Below, in pieces: positions 36,181 through 45,558 of a stretch of DNA of 64,000 bases. Positions within the stretch are counted from its first letter, which is position 1; each line of letters begins with the position of its first letter. Source of the stretch: Sphingomonas ginsengisoli An et al. 2013 (lineage in GTDB: Bacteria > Pseudomonadota > Alphaproteobacteria > Sphingomonadales > Sphingomonadaceae); NCBI RefSeq assembly GCF_009363895.1, contig NZ_CP045434.1, positions 372,001 to 436,000 on the forward strand, in the 5' to 3' direction. The translations under genes were made by a program, and so were the position numbers. The notes beneath the pieces are model-generated. The model searched no databases, had not been told where the DNA came from, and saw only the letters and a list, made by a program, of their open reading frames with translations.

Positions 36181-36252
36181 GCGGTTGGGTCTCCCTTGCA
36201 AGTCTGGGTCAAGCGCGCAGAAACGCGCGAGGTTCCACCCCGGCCGCGCCAC

Positions 36253-36282
36253 AAAAAAGGCGCCCCACCGGAGCGGAGCGCC
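36253..36282 (-). terminator. Rho-independent terminator of the rplM-rpsI operon
   Basis: On the minus strand, an 8-bp stem (36275-36282 with 36259-36266, one G-T pair) with an 8-base loop is followed by six T residues (AAAAAA at 36253-36258 on the plus strand). It lies 37 bases after the rpsI stop. Confidence 0.8.
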
Positions 36283-36319
36283 TCGTTCGTTGCCGGGCCA
36301 GCCGGCGGAGTAGAAAAGC

Positions 36320-36895
36320 CTAGCGCTTCGAGAACTGGAAGCTGCGGCGAGCCTTGGCCTTGCCGTACTTCTTACGCTCGACGACGCGCGGATCGCGGGT
36401 CAGGAAACCGGCCCGCTTGACGGTGGTGCGGAGGACCGGCTCGTAGCGGCTCAGCGCCTGGGCGATGCCGTGAAGCACCGCGCCGGCCTGGCCCGACAGA
36501 CCGCCGCCCTTGACGGTCGCGACGACGTCGTATTGGTCGGCGCGATCGGTGATCCCGAACGGCTGGTTGATCACCAGGCGCAGGGTCGGACGGGCGAAGT
36601 AGACGGTCTGATCGCGGCCGTTGACCTCGATCTTGCCGGTGCCCGGCTTGAGCCAGACGCGCGCAACAGCGTCCTTGCGTCGTCCGGTCGCATAAGCGCG
36701 GCCATGCTTGTCGAGCTGCTGCTCGCGCAGCGGGGCTTCGGGCTGGACATTGACCGGGGCGGCGGGCGCCTCGTCGGTCGAGGTGTCCGCGTCGGCGGCC
36801 GGAGCCGCACTGGCCTCGGCCGGCGCCGGGGTCGGCGTGGGAGCCGGCTGGCTGGTCAGCTCGCCGAGGTCGGAGAGGGACTTCTTGTCGGCCAT
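36320..36895 (-). CDS. rpsI: Small ribosomal subunit protein S9 with N-terminal extension
   Basis: The C-terminal 130 residues are a standard S9: [16 protein letters not shown] near residue 67, the [19 protein letters not shown] segment and the basic tail [13 protein letters not shown] that reaches the decoding centre. The first about 60 residues form an extra Pro/Ala-rich, low-complexity stretch not present in E. coli S9. The gene follows rplM with a 1-base gap and ends at a strong terminator. The extended form is likely real because the frame opens at ATG 36895 directly after rplM. Confidence 0.97.
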   Translation of the reverse strand: MADKKSLSDLGELTSQPAPTPTPAPAEASAAPAADADTSTDEAPAAPVNVQPEAPLREQQLDKHGRAYATGRRKDAVARVWLKPGTGKIEVNGRDQTVYFARPTLRLVINQPFGITDRADQYDVVATVKGGGLSGQAGAVLHGIAQALSRYEPVLRTTVKRAGFLTRDPRVVERKKYGKAKARRSFQFSKR

Positions 36896-36896
36896 G

Positions 36897-37376
36897 TTAT
36901 GCGCCCACCTTGTTCTTGCGGTTCATCGAAGCGACGTCGAGCGTCGCCGGAGCCTGGCCCTCGTGCGGATGCTCGGTGCCGTTGTAGAGATGCAGGTGCC
37001 GCATCTGCTCACGGCCGAGCGGGCCGCGCGGGATCATCCGCTCGACGGCCTTCTCGAGCACGCGCTCGGGGAAGCGACCCTCGAGGATCTTGTCGGCGCG
37101 GGTTTCCTTCAAGCCGCCGGCGTAACCGGTGTGCTTGTAGTAGATCTTCTGCTGCGCCTTGCGGCCCGTGAAACGGACCTTGTCGGCGTTGATCACGACC
37201 ACATGATCGCCGCAGTCGACGTGCGGGGTGAAGCTCGGCTTGTGCTTGCCGCGCAGGATGTTGGCGATGATCGACGCGACACGCCCGACCACCAGACCGT
37301 CGGCATCAATGATGTGCCACTTGCGTTCGACCTCCGCCGGCTTGGCCGACTTGGTGGTCTTCAACAGCGCCTTCAT
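36897..37376 (-). CDS. rplM: Large ribosomal subunit protein L13
   Basis: This 159-residue L13 has [26 protein letters not shown] near the N terminus, [29 protein letters not shown] and the [20 protein letters not shown] core. It is an early-assembly protein of the 50S subunit. The ATG 37376 start fits the family, and a longer frame is rejected. It forms the usual rplM-rpsI pair, and a 122-base gap to ctaA probably carries the promoter. Confidence 0.97.
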   Translation of the reverse strand: MKALLKTTKSAKPAEVERKWHIIDADGLVVGRVASIIANILRGKHKPSFTPHVDCGDHVVVINADKVRFTGRKAQQKIYYKHTGYAGGLKETRADKILEGRFPERVLEKAVERMIPRGPLGREQMRHLHLYNGTEHPHEGQAPATLDVASMNRKNKVGA

Positions 37377-37498
37377 GGCTGAAAAACCCTCATTTGAAAC
37401 ATGAAAACGCCGCCCGACGGGCAGCGCTTGGACGCGGCTAATCGCGGCGAGAGGGCAAAAAGTCAAGCATTTGAGGCATGTTCTTGACGGGTAATATG

Positions 37499-38593
37499 TT
37501 ACCCTATGGTTTCAGGCTGCCTGACGTCATGGCCTGCTTGCGTCTCGTCGCGCAACACGGCGATCCGGTGACCGGTCAACAGGAACGCGCCGAGCAACAG
37601 CACCGCCACGCCCTGGTGGGTCGCGGCGATGTGGTGATCGACCCCGGTCAGCAGGGTCGCGATGCCGAGCAGGATCTGCAGCCCGATCACCGCGTGCAGG
37701 ATCACCGCCTCGCGCCGGCTGCCGAGGCGCTTGACCTGGCGCGCCAGCACGACAGCAAAAGCGAGCACCCCGAAGGCCAGCCAGCGGTGGACGAATTGCA
37801 CGGTGATCGGATTGTCGACGAAGTTGCGTAGCAGCGGCTCGAGCCATGGCGCGCCGCTCGGGTAGAGCTCGTCGCCCATCAGCGGCCAGGTGTCGAAGGC
37901 ATAACCGGCGCGCAGCCCCGCGACGAACGCCCCGAACATCAACTGGAGGCTCAACGCCGCCAGCGACCAGATCGCCAGCGTCGGCAGCCGCCGCCGGACA
38001 CTTCCTGGCGAGCGCAGGTCGAGCGCGGTCCACACCACGGCGCCGAACAGCAGCAGTGCGGTCAGCAGGTGCACCGCCAGCCGCACATGGCTGACTTCGG
38101 TCCGCTCACTGAGGCCGCTCGCCACCATCCACCAGCCGATCGCACCCTGCAGCCCGATCAGGAGCAGGATGGCGACGAGCCGCCCGCCGTAGCCGCGCGG
38201 AATCGCTTTTCGGACCCAGAACCACAGCAAGGGGAGCGCGATGACCAGTCCGATGACGCGACCGAGCAGGCGGTGGACATATTCCCAGAAGAAGATGCCC
38301 TTGAACTCGGCGAGGGTGATGCCGTTGTTGAGCTGCTGATATTGCGGGATCTGCTGGTAGCCGCGGAACGCCTCCTCCCATTGCGCCTGGGTCAGGGGCG
38401 GGAGGGTTCCGCTGATCGGCTTCCACTCGGTGATCGACAGCCCGCTCTCGGTCAGCCGGGTGATCCCGCCGACGACCACCATCACGAAGATGAGCGCGGC
38501 GACGGTCAGCAGCCAGGTCGATAGTGCGCGCGGTCGGGCGGTGGGCAGGTCCGAAGCGGTGGGACGCTCCAGCGGAAGGGTCGTGGCGGTCAT
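37499..38593 (-). CDS. ctaA: Heme A synthase (COX15/CtaA)
   Basis: This integral membrane protein oxidises heme O to heme A for cytochrome c oxidase. The 364-residue protein shows [28 protein letters not shown] near the first helix, [13 protein letters not shown] and a second half with repeated His-containing helices ([25 protein letters not shown]). The start at 38593 is the best family match. The gene is close to rplM-rpsI on the same strand and divergent from the MerC-like gene. CtaB and the oxidase genes lie elsewhere. Confidence 0.95.
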   Translation of the reverse strand: MTATTLPLERPTASDLPTARPRALSTWLLTVAALIFVMVVVGGITRLTESGLSITEWKPISGTLPPLTQAQWEEAFRGYQQIPQYQQLNNGITLAEFKGIFFWEYVHRLLGRVIGLVIALPLLWFWVRKAIPRGYGGRLVAILLLIGLQGAIGWWMVASGLSERTEVSHVRLAVHLLTALLLFGAVVWTALDLRSPGSVRRRLPTLAIWSLAALSLQLMFGAFVAGLRAGYAFDTWPLMGDELYPSGAPWLEPLLRNFVDNPITVQFVHRWLAFGVLAFAVVLARQVKRLGSRREAVILHAVIGLQILLGIATLLTGVDHHIAATHQGVAVLLLGAFLLTGHRIAVLRDETQAGHDVRQPETIG

Positions 38594-38740
38594 GATGCGC
38601 GCGATATGGTCGGCAGCGAAGGGTCGGGCAAGCGGGTCGTTGGGCGAGGGCGGGATGGCCGGCCACACCTGCTGCCGAAAGCGTCGTTCCGGCGCCATGA
38701 GATGTTGTAACTTAAGGCTTGTCTCAGTATATCACCGCTC

Positions 38741-39136
38741 GTGACGGCGCACCTCCACTCGACTCACCGGTTCGATCGGCTGGCCATCGGCCTGTCCGGG
38801 CTGTGCGTCGTGCATTGCGTCGCGACCACGGTGCTGGTGGCATTCCTGTCGGCGGCGGGCGGCATCCTCGGGTCAGAGCTGATTCACGAGGTCGGGCTGA
38901 CGCTGGCGATGGGGATCGGCGCCTTCGCTCTCTACCGCGGCATCCTTGAGCATGGCTTCATGATGCCGAGCGCGGTCGGCGGGCTGGGTCTCGGCGTGAT
39001 GGCCGGCGCGCTGTCGCTTCCGCACGACGGGTCGGAAGCGGCGGCGACGATCGTCGGAGTGCTGCTCCTGGCGCTCGGCCACGACCTCAACCGTCGCGGC
39101 ACGGTGCATCCGTTCGGCAAGCGCTCCACCACTTAG
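38741..39136 (+). CDS. MerC-domain membrane protein
   Basis: This 131-residue protein has three or four hydrophobic helices and the MerC signature near the N terminus (Cys22, His25, Cys26 in GLCVVHCVATT). MerC-domain proteins are linked with transport of mercury or other soft metals, and in some alphaproteobacteria with zinc-responsive genes. The start is GTG at 38741. It overlaps the convergent TMEM175-like gene by 4 bases. A Zur-like regulator lies 0.8 kb downstream, so metal regulation is possible but unproven. Confidence 0.8.
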   Translation: MTAHLHSTHRFDRLAIGLSGLCVVHCVATTVLVAFLSAAGGILGSELIHEVGLTLAMGIGAFALYRGILEHGFMMPSAVGGLGLGVMAGALSLPHDGSEAAATIVGVLLLALGHDLNRRGTVHPFGKRSTT

Positions 39137-39843
39137 GTGTCGTCTCCGTCGATCAGCGGTGCCTCGGTCCGGTAGCGCGGGGTCTCGGGCGGCCAGATCA
39201 GATGCAATAGGCTGAGCGTCGCAAGTCCCAGCCCGGCCTGCCAACTGAACCGCACCACCACCGCCGCGGCGACGTAGCAGGCCGACTTGATCCAATATCG
39301 TCGGTTGAGTCGCTGGACGTAGTCGGATCGCAGGCGAGGATCGACGTTGCCGCGCGCCATCCCGACATTCCATTTGAGCAGCCAGCTCAATGAGGTCAGC
39401 GCGAGCATGTCGACCAGGAACATGCTCGCGGCGGGGAGGGCGGCGGGATGAACCAGGCTTTCCGCGAACACTCGCGAGGGGAAGGCGATGTAGCCGACCA
39501 TGGCGAGGAAGACCGCGGTGGCGAGCAGGAACCAGTGCCCGGTGGTGCGATAGATCGCTCCGGAAAAATGATGGTGGACCCAGTACAGCCCGATCACCAC
39601 CGAGGCGAGGAGGTAGCCGATATCCTGCGGCCAGGCGGCGGCGAGGTCGGCGCCGAGGAAGCGGCCGCCGTCACGGAATTGCGGCGCGATCACGTTGAAG
39701 ATCGGCAGGGTGAAGGCGATCGCGAAGACGCCGTCGGCAAATGCTTCCATGCGCCCGGTGCCACGGGTCGCGCCTTCGCCCTCGTGCGCATCGCGCCGCG
39801 GCGGTTCCTGGAGGTCGGCTGGGGCGGGGGATAGGGCCATCAC
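39133..39843 (-). CDS. TMEM175-family potassium channel-like protein
   Basis: The 236-residue protein contains the TMEM175 signature near residue 32: RMEAFADGVFAIAFTLP, where the usual FSD is FAD. The rest is six membrane helices. Bacterial members are tetrameric or dimeric potassium-selective channels. The start may be ATG 39843 or the next codon. It converges on the MerC-like gene and diverges from the Zur-like gene. The functional effect of the Ser to Ala change in the filter-associated motif is unknown. Confidence 0.82.
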   Translation of the reverse strand: MMALSPAPADLQEPPRRDAHEGEGATRGTGRMEAFADGVFAIAFTLPIFNVIAPQFRDGGRFLGADLAAAWPQDIGYLLASVVIGLYWVHHHFSGAIYRTTGHWFLLATAVFLAMVGYIAFPSRVFAESLVHPAALPAASMFLVDMLALTSLSWLLKWNVGMARGNVDPRLRSDYVQRLNRRYWIKSACYVAAAVVVRFSWQAGLGLATLSLLHLIWPPETPRYRTEAPLIDGDDT

Positions 39844-39912
39844 CCACCGTAACGAAGCGTTTCGCGGCTCGGTTCACTTGTTCCTGGCGCGGCGAGAGAG
39901 TATCTCATCACC

Positions 39913-40371
39913 ATGTCCGGCCATCATCATCAAAGCCACGAGGGCGAACGCCTGGTCGACGCGGCCAAGGCGCGCCTGACCGAAACCGGCGAGCAGTGGA
40001 CCGGAATGCGCGAAGCGGTATTCGAGGCGCTGGCCTCCTTCGAGCGGCCGGCGAGCGCCTACGACATCGCCGAAGCGGTCTCGACCGCGCAAGGGCGACG
40101 GGTCGCCGCCAACAGCGTCTACCGGATCCTCGACCTGTTCGTGGGCGCCAACCTCGCGATGCGGGTCGAGAGCGCCAACGCTTATGTCGCCAACTCGCAT
40201 CCCGGGTGCCTGCACGACTGCATCTTCCTGATCTGCGACCAGTGCGGACAAGCCAAGCATATCGACGACGACCGGCTGACCGAGGGTGTCCGGGCAGCGG
40301 CCGAAAAGAGTGGCTTCGCGCCTACCAAGCCCGTGATCGAGGTGCGCGGCACCTGCGAGAGCTGCAGCTAG
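39913..40371 (+). CDS. zur: Fur-family regulator, probably zinc-responsive (Zur-like)
   Basis: The 152-residue protein has the Fur winged helix (GMREAVFEALASFERPASAYDIAEAVS, then NSVYRILDLFV) and two Cys pairs, Cys108/Cys111 and Cys148/Cys151, that form the structural zinc site. The HHH run at the N terminus and HPGCLHDC are likely metal-binding. The pattern and absence of the Fur-type regulatory His cluster favour Zur. It is divergent from the TMEM175-like gene, and the MerC-like gene is close by. No Zur box could be proven. Confidence 0.85.
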   Translation: MSGHHHQSHEGERLVDAAKARLTETGEQWTGMREAVFEALASFERPASAYDIAEAVSTAQGRRVAANSVYRILDLFVGANLAMRVESANAYVANSHPGCLHDCIFLICDQCGQAKHIDDDRLTEGVRAAAEKSGFAPTKPVIEVRGTCESCS

Positions 40372-40398
40372 CTCAAGCTCGGACCCGCGGCGAACCTC

Positions 40399-40956
40399 AT
40401 GAATTTGGTCGAGGCGATCGCCGCCGCGCTTGGCGTGGTCAATGTCCTGCTGGTCGTCCGGCGGTCGATCTGGAATTATCCGTTCGGGCTGGCGACCGTT
40501 GCGGTCTATTTCTTCGTCTTCTTTCAGCAGCGGCTCTACAGCGACGCGCTCCTCCAGCTCTTCTTCATCGCGGTGCAGCTCTATGGCTGGTGGGCGTGGC
40601 AGCGCGCCGAGCAGATCGAGCACGGCGTAGCGGTGGGTGAGCTCAGTCCGTCCGACCGCCTGCGCTGGGCGGCGGCGATCGTGGTCGCCGCCGGGGTCTG
40701 GAGCAGCCTGATGTCGTCGCTGACCGACGCCGCCGCGCCGTTCGTCGACGGCCCGATTGCGATCACCAGCGTCGCCGCGCAGCTGTTGCAGAGCTTCCGC
40801 AAGGTCGAGAGCTGGTGGCTGTGGATCCTGGTCGATCTAACCGCCATCCCGCTGTTCTTCTCGCGCGGGTTGCTGATCACCGCCGGGCTCTACGGCATCT
40901 TCCTCTGCCTGGCAGTCGCCGGGCTGCTCGAGTGGCGACGAAAGGCGACGGCGTGA
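40399..40956 (+). CDS. pnuC: Nicotinamide riboside transporter PnuC
   Basis: The 185-residue membrane protein carries the PnuC pattern RSIWNYPFGLATVAVYFFVFF, LYSDALLQLFFIAVQLYGWWAW and a C-terminal helix pair. It mediates facilitated uptake of nicotinamide riboside for NAD salvage. Its stop overlaps the nadR start by GTGA, so uptake and phosphorylation are translated together. Confidence 0.93.
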   Translation: MNLVEAIAAALGVVNVLLVVRRSIWNYPFGLATVAVYFFVFFQQRLYSDALLQLFFIAVQLYGWWAWQRAEQIEHGVAVGELSPSDRLRWAAAIVVAAGVWSSLMSSLTDAAAPFVDGPIAITSVAAQLLQSFRKVESWWLWILVDLTAIPLFFSRGLLITAGLYGIFLCLAVAGLLEWRRKATA

Positions 40957-41957
40957 AGCGCGGATTCCTGCTCGGCAAGTTCATGCCGCCCCACGCCGCA
41001 CACGTCGCGCTGATCCGCTCGGCGCGGCAGCTGGTCGATCGGCTGACCGTGCTGGTCTGCGCGCAGGACGGCGACCCAATCCCGGGCCCGTCGCGGCTGG
41101 AGTGGATGCGCCAACTCTTCCCCGAGTGCCGGATTGTCTATTTCGACCGCCCGGCGCCGCAGGAGCCCGCTGACGCGCCCGATTTCTGGGAGCAATGGAC
41201 GACCATCGTCCGCGACGCCCATCCCGAGCCGATCGACTATATCTTCGCCGGCGAGGCCTATGGCGCCGAGCTTGCGACGCGAATCCAGGCGTTCTTCGTG
41301 CCGCTCGGCGGACGGATTCTCGATGCCGACCGGGCCGGCCTTGGCGGCCTTTCGGCGAGCGCGGTCCGCGCCGACTGGTGGGGACACTGGCCGTGGCTGC
41401 CGGAACCGGTCAAGGCGCATTACAGTCTCACCGTCTGCCTCCACGGCGTCGAGAGCGTCGGCAAGTCGACCCTCGCCGATCAGCTTGCCCGCCATTACGA
41501 GACGATCGAGGTGCCCGAATATGGCCGCGCGCATTGCGAGGCGCATGGCACCGACTGCCGCGAGAGCGACCTGCTCCTGATCGGCCTTGCCCAGCAGGCC
41601 GAGATCGAGGCCGCGCGCGCCTGGTGTAACCGCCTGTTGATCGCCGACACCGACGCGCTGATGACCGCCGCCTGGTCGCAGATGATGATCGGCTACGTCC
41701 CCGACCAGCTTGTCTGCCACCGCCAGGCCGACCTCTACCTGCTGCTCAAGCCCGACATCCCCTTCGTCGACGATGGCACGCGCGTCTATGGCGAGCCTCG
41801 TCAGCGCGCCAAGTTCGACCGCATTACCCGCGACGTGCTCAAGCTGACCCGCGCTCCGGTGGTGGAGATCAGCGGCGAGGGCGAGGCGCGTTTCGCCGCG
41901 GCGGTCGCGGCGGTCGACCGGCTGGTGGCGCATCGCCGGCAGCAGGCGGACACCTGA
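40953..41957 (+). CDS. nadR: NadR-type nicotinamide mononucleotide adenylyltransferase/ribosylnicotinamide kinase
   Basis: The N-terminal half is a nucleotidyltransferase with GKFMPPHAAHVALI (H14-x-x-H17). The C-terminal half is a ribosylnicotinamide kinase with Walker A GVESVGKST near residues 165-173. The regulatory HTH of enterobacterial NadR is missing, so this is an enzyme only. The GTG start at 40953 overlaps the pnuC stop. It should convert nicotinamide riboside entering through PnuC to NAD in two steps. Confidence 0.93.
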   Translation: MKRGFLLGKFMPPHAAHVALIRSARQLVDRLTVLVCAQDGDPIPGPSRLEWMRQLFPECRIVYFDRPAPQEPADAPDFWEQWTTIVRDAHPEPIDYIFAGEAYGAELATRIQAFFVPLGGRILDADRAGLGGLSASAVRADWWGHWPWLPEPVKAHYSLTVCLHGVESVGKSTLADQLARHYETIEVPEYGRAHCEAHGTDCRESDLLLIGLAQQAEIEAARAWCNRLLIADTDALMTAAWSQMMIGYVPDQLVCHRQADLYLLLKPDIPFVDDGTRVYGEPRQRAKFDRITRDVLKLTRAPVVEISGEGEARFAAAVAAVDRLVAHRRQQADT

Positions 41958-42005
41958 CCCTTGGTATCGTTCGACAGCCGCCGGTCGCTCGGGTAGAGCT
42001 GGGAC

Positions 42006-43931
42006 ATGTCCGATCGTCCCTCGACGCCGCTGCTGGACCGCATCCAGTCTCCTGCCGACATCCGCCAGCTCGACAAGGCGCAACTGCCCCAGCTGTGCGA
42101 CGAGCTTCGCGCCGAGACCATCTCGGCGGTGTCGGTCACCGGCGGGCACCTTGGCGCCGGGCTCGGCGTGGTCGAGCTCACCGTCGCGATCCATTATGTG
42201 TTCAACACCCCCCAGGACAAATTGATCTGGGACGTCGGGCACCAATGCTACCCGCACAAGATCGTCACCGGACGGCGCGACCGCATCCGCACCATCCGCA
42301 TGGGTGGGGGCCTGAGCGGCTTCACCAAGCGCTCGGAAAGCGAATATGACCCGTTCGGCGCGGCCCATAGCTCGACCTCGATCAGCGCGGCGTTGGGCTT
42401 CGCCATCGCCAGCAAACTCGACGACCGGCCCGAACATGCCATCGCGGTGATCGGCGACGGCGCGATGACCGCTGGCATGGCCTATGAAGCGATGAACAAT
42501 GCCGAGGCCGCCGGGAACCGGCTGGTCGTGATCCTCAACGACAACGACATGTCAATCGCGCCGCCGGTCGGCAGCCTTCGCAACGCGCTCGCCCGGCTGG
42601 TGTCGAGTGGCAAATATCTTACGCCGCGCAAGCTCGCAGCTCGCATCGCCGGCCGCCTGCCGCGCCCGGTCCGCAACGCGGCCGAGCGGTTCGAGGAATA
42701 TGCCCGCGGGATGATGACCGGCGGGACTTTGTTCGAGGAGCTTGGCTTCTATTACGTCGGTCCGGTCGACGGACACGACGTGATCAGCCTGGTCGAGATC
42801 CTCGAGAACGTCCGCGACGCCGACCACGGCCCGATGCTGATCCATGCGGTGACGCAGAAGGGCAAGGGCTATGCGCCCGCCGAGAACAGTGCCGACAAAT
42901 ATCATGGCGTGGTCAAGTTCGACGTCGTCACCGGCAAGCAGGACAAGGGGCCGAGCGGCCCTCCAAGCTATACCCAGGTGTTCGCCGACGCGCTGACCGC
43001 GGAGGCCGAGCGCGATCCCAAGATCGTCGCGATCACCGCGGCGATGCCGAGCGGGACCGGGCTCGACCGGTTCGAGAAGAAATTCCCCGAGCGCACTTTC
43101 GACGTCGGCATCGCCGAGCAGCATGCGGTGACCTTCGCGGCAGGGTTGGCGGCGCAGGGCTATCGGCCGTTCTGCGCCATTTACTCGACCTTTCTTCAGC
43201 GCGCGTACGACCAAGTCGTCCACGACGTCGCGATCCAGAATCTGCCGGTCCGCTTCGGGCTCGACCGTGCCGGGCTGGTCGGCGCCGACGGGGCGACCCA
43301 CGCCGGCAGCTTCGACCTCGCCTACCTCTGCACCCTGCCCAATTTCACGGTGATGGCCGCCGCCGACGAGGTTGAGCTCGCCAACATGGTCCACACCATG
43401 GCGCTCCATGATAGCGGGCCGAGTGCGGTTCGCTATCCGCGCGGCAATGGTGAGGGGCTGCTCATGCCCGCGCAGCCGGAGCGGCTCGAGATCGGTAAGG
43501 GGCGGATCGTCAAGGAAGGCAAGACCGTCGCCATCCTGTCGCTCGGTACCCGGCTCGGCGAAGCGCTCAAGGCGGCCGAGCAGCTCGAGAGCAAGGGGCT
43601 GAGCACCACGGTCGCCGACCTGCGCTTCGCAAAGCCGCTCGACGAGGCGCTGATCCGCAAACTGCTGACCACACATGAGGTCGCGGTGACTGTCGAGGAA
43701 GCCGCGGTGGGCGGCTTCGGCGCCCACGTCCTGACACTCGCCAGCGACGAGGGCCTGATCGACGCCGGGCTCAAGCTGCGCACCATGCGTCTGCCCGATC
43801 GCTTCCAGGATCAGGACAAGCCCGACAAGCAGTATGACGAGGCGGGGCTCAACGCGCCGGCGATCGTCGACACAGTCCTGAAAGCACTCCGCCGCAACAG
43901 CGTCGGCGTCGAAGAGGGCGCGCGGGCGTAA
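42006..43931 (+). CDS. dxs: 1-deoxy-D-xylulose-5-phosphate synthase
   Basis: Dxs joins pyruvate and glyceraldehyde-3-phosphate in the first step of the MEP isoprenoid route. The 641-residue protein contains the thiamine-diphosphate site [17 protein letters not shown], the histidine-containing [16 protein letters not shown] and the transketolase-type second half with [17 protein letters not shown] and [15 protein letters not shown]. All domains are present and the length is normal. The tlyA gene follows by 6 bases, so they are probably in one transcript. The ATG at 42006 matches the family. Confidence 0.98.
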   Translation: MSDRPSTPLLDRIQSPADIRQLDKAQLPQLCDELRAETISAVSVTGGHLGAGLGVVELTVAIHYVFNTPQDKLIWDVGHQCYPHKIVTGRRDRIRTIRMGGGLSGFTKRSESEYDPFGAAHSSTSISAALGFAIASKLDDRPEHAIAVIGDGAMTAGMAYEAMNNAEAAGNRLVVILNDNDMSIAPPVGSLRNALARLVSSGKYLTPRKLAARIAGRLPRPVRNAAERFEEYARGMMTGGTLFEELGFYYVGPVDGHDVISLVEILENVRDADHGPMLIHAVTQKGKGYAPAENSADKYHGVVKFDVVTGKQDKGPSGPPSYTQVFADALTAEAERDPKIVAITAAMPSGTGLDRFEKKFPERTFDVGIAEQHAVTFAAGLAAQGYRPFCAIYSTFLQRAYDQVVHDVAIQNLPVRFGLDRAGLVGADGATHAGSFDLAYLCTLPNFTVMAAADEVELANMVHTMALHDSGPSAVRYPRGNGEGLLMPAQPERLEIGKGRIVKEGKTVAILSLGTRLGEALKAAEQLESKGLSTTVADLRFAKPLDEALIRKLLTTHEVAVTVEEAAVGGFGAHVLTLASDEGLIDAGLKLRTMRLPDRFQDQDKPDKQYDEAGLNAPAIVDTVLKALRRNSVGVEEGARA

Positions 43932-43937
43932 GCGAGC

Positions 43938-44690
43938 ATGAAGCAACGCGCTGACCAGGCGCTGGTCGAGCGCGGGCTGGTCGAGAGCCGGTCCAAGGCG
44001 CAGGCGCTGATCATGGCCGGGCTGGTGTTTGCCGGGACACGGAAGATCGCCAAGGCTGGCGAGATGGTCGGCGCCGACGTGCCGCTCGATTTGCGCGGCA
44101 AGGATCATCCGTGGGTGTCGCGCGGCGGACTCAAGCTGGATCACGGCCTTAGCCACTTCGGCATCGACGTGACCGGCGCAGTGGCGCTGGACGTCGGGAG
44201 TTCGACGGGCGGCTTCACCGACGTGTTGCTTACGCGCGGTGCGGCCAAGGTGTTCGCGGTCGACGTCGGGACCAACCAGCTCGCCTGGAAGCTGCGCCAG
44301 GACGACCGGGTAGTCGTTATGGAGCAGTTCAACGCCCGCAACCTGACCGCCGTCGAGATTGCCGAGCCGATCGACATCGTCGTCTGCGACGCCAGTTTCA
44401 TCGGTCTCGCCAAAGTGATCGAGGCGCCGCTTAAGCTAGCGAGGGTCGGCGCCCATGCGGTGCTGCTGATCAAGCCGCAGTTCGAGGCCGGGCGTGAGGA
44501 AGTGGGGAAGGGCGGGGTGGTCCGTGATCCGGCCGTCCACAAGCGCGTCTGCGCCGACGCTGCGGCATGGATCGCTTCGCAGGGTTGGCGGGTTCTGGGG
44601 ATTACCCCGAGCCCGATCACCGGGCCCGAGGGCAACGTCGAATTTCTTCTTGGGGCAGTGAAGGAGGACGAGTATGGCGACCACGGCTGA
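43938..44690 (+). CDS. tlyA: TlyA family rRNA methyltransferase
   Basis: The 250-residue protein has an N-terminal S4 domain (MKQRADQALVERGLVESRSKAQALI) and an FtsJ-like SAM domain with VALDVGSSTGGFTDVLL and KPQFEAGREEVGKGGVVRD. TlyA methylates ribosomal RNA 2'-O positions, and the haemolysin name is historical. The gene ends inside the start of tspO, giving a 17-base overlap. The 6-base gap to dxs supports a common operon. Confidence 0.95.
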   Translation: MKQRADQALVERGLVESRSKAQALIMAGLVFAGTRKIAKAGEMVGADVPLDLRGKDHPWVSRGGLKLDHGLSHFGIDVTGAVALDVGSSTGGFTDVLLTRGAAKVFAVDVGTNQLAWKLRQDDRVVVMEQFNARNLTAVEIAEPIDIVVCDASFIGLAKVIEAPLKLARVGAHAVLLIKPQFEAGREEVGKGGVVRDPAVHKRVCADAAAWIASQGWRVLGITPSPITGPEGNVEFLLGAVKEDEYGDHG

Positions 44691-45231
44691 CGGCTTCGAT
44701 GACGGCGCGCCGCGCCCGCGCCGCAGCTGGTGGAAGATCGCGCTGGTCGCGGTGCCTGCGATCGTCGTTGCCGGGTCGGCGATCGGCTGGCTGTCGAACA
44801 GCGGCTTCTCGAACGGCTGGTATATTCCGCTCAACAAGCCGAGCATCCAGCCGCCGGGCTGGGCATTCGGCGTGGTTTGGACGACGCTCTACACCTTCAT
44901 GGGGATCGCCGTGGCCTTGCTGCTGGCGTTGCCCGCGTCGCGCCAACGCACCTTGGCGCTTACCCTGTTCGCGGTCCAGCTCGCGCTCAATTTCCTGTGG
45001 TCGCCGGTTTTCTTCGGGGCCGGCTTCATCGACTGGGCGTTCCTGATCATCCTCGCGCTCGACGTGCTGGTGACCGCGACGATCATCGCCGCCTGGCCGC
45101 TGAACAGGGTGGCGGCATTGCTGCTTGTACCCTATCTGGCATGGCTGTGCCTGGCGACGGTTCTCAACCACGAGACGGGCAAGCTTAATCCGGGCGCCGA
45201 TCGCGCGCCGCTGGGCATTACGGGAGGCTAG
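44674..45231 (+). CDS. tspO: TspO/MBR family protein
   Basis: The 185-residue protein has five transmembrane helices and the TspO pattern: WYIPLNKPSIQPPGWAFGVVWTTLYTFMGIA, QLALNFLWSPVFFG and a terminal YLAWLCLATVLN. TspO binds porphyrins and is linked to stress and tetrapyrrole control. It has an extra charged 20-residue N-terminal tail. GAAGGAGG sits just upstream within tlyA, so translation is efficient and coupled. Heme A synthase is 6 kb away with no operon link. Confidence 0.93.
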   Translation: MATTADGFDDGAPRPRRSWWKIALVAVPAIVVAGSAIGWLSNSGFSNGWYIPLNKPSIQPPGWAFGVVWTTLYTFMGIAVALLLALPASRQRTLALTLFAVQLALNFLWSPVFFGAGFIDWAFLIILALDVLVTATIIAAWPLNRVAALLLVPYLAWLCLATVLNHETGKLNPGADRAPLGITGG

Positions 45232-45234
45232 ACC

Positions 45235-45558
45235 ATGCAGTCGCAGAACCGGCTGTTCGACGACTTCGTCAAGATCATGAACGGCGCCGCGGGCACCGTC
45301 GCGGGGATGACCCGCGAGGCGCAGGACGGAATAAAGGAGCGCATGCGCGAGTTCGTCGGCGGCATGGACTTTGTCTCGCGCGACGAGTTCGAGGCGGTCA
45401 AGGCGATGGCCGCCACCGCGCGCGAGGAAGTGGAAGCGCTGCGCAACCGCCTGGCCGCGCTCGAAGCGCGCGGCGCGCCCGCTGCGGCGACGGCCAAGCC
45501 GTCCGCTGCACCGCGCAAGAAGGGGCCGTCCACGGGCGTCGAAACGCCCGAGGAGTGA
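45235..45558 (+). CDS. UbiK-like accessory factor (BMFP/DUF526 family)
   Basis: This 107-residue protein has an N-terminal amphipathic helix (NRLFDDFVKIMNGAAGTVAGM) and a coiled coil (SRDEFEAVKAMAATAREEVEALRNRL), as in YqiC/UbiK membrane-fusogenic proteins that help ubiquinone biosynthesis. The C-terminal 25 residues are Ala/Pro/Lys-rich. It starts 3 bases after tspO, and its stop overlaps the next gene by GTGA. Confidence 0.83.
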   Translation: MQSQNRLFDDFVKIMNGAAGTVAGMTREAQDGIKERMREFVGGMDFVSRDEFEAVKAMAATAREEVEALRNRLAALEARGAPAAATAKPSAAPRKKGPSTGVETPEE

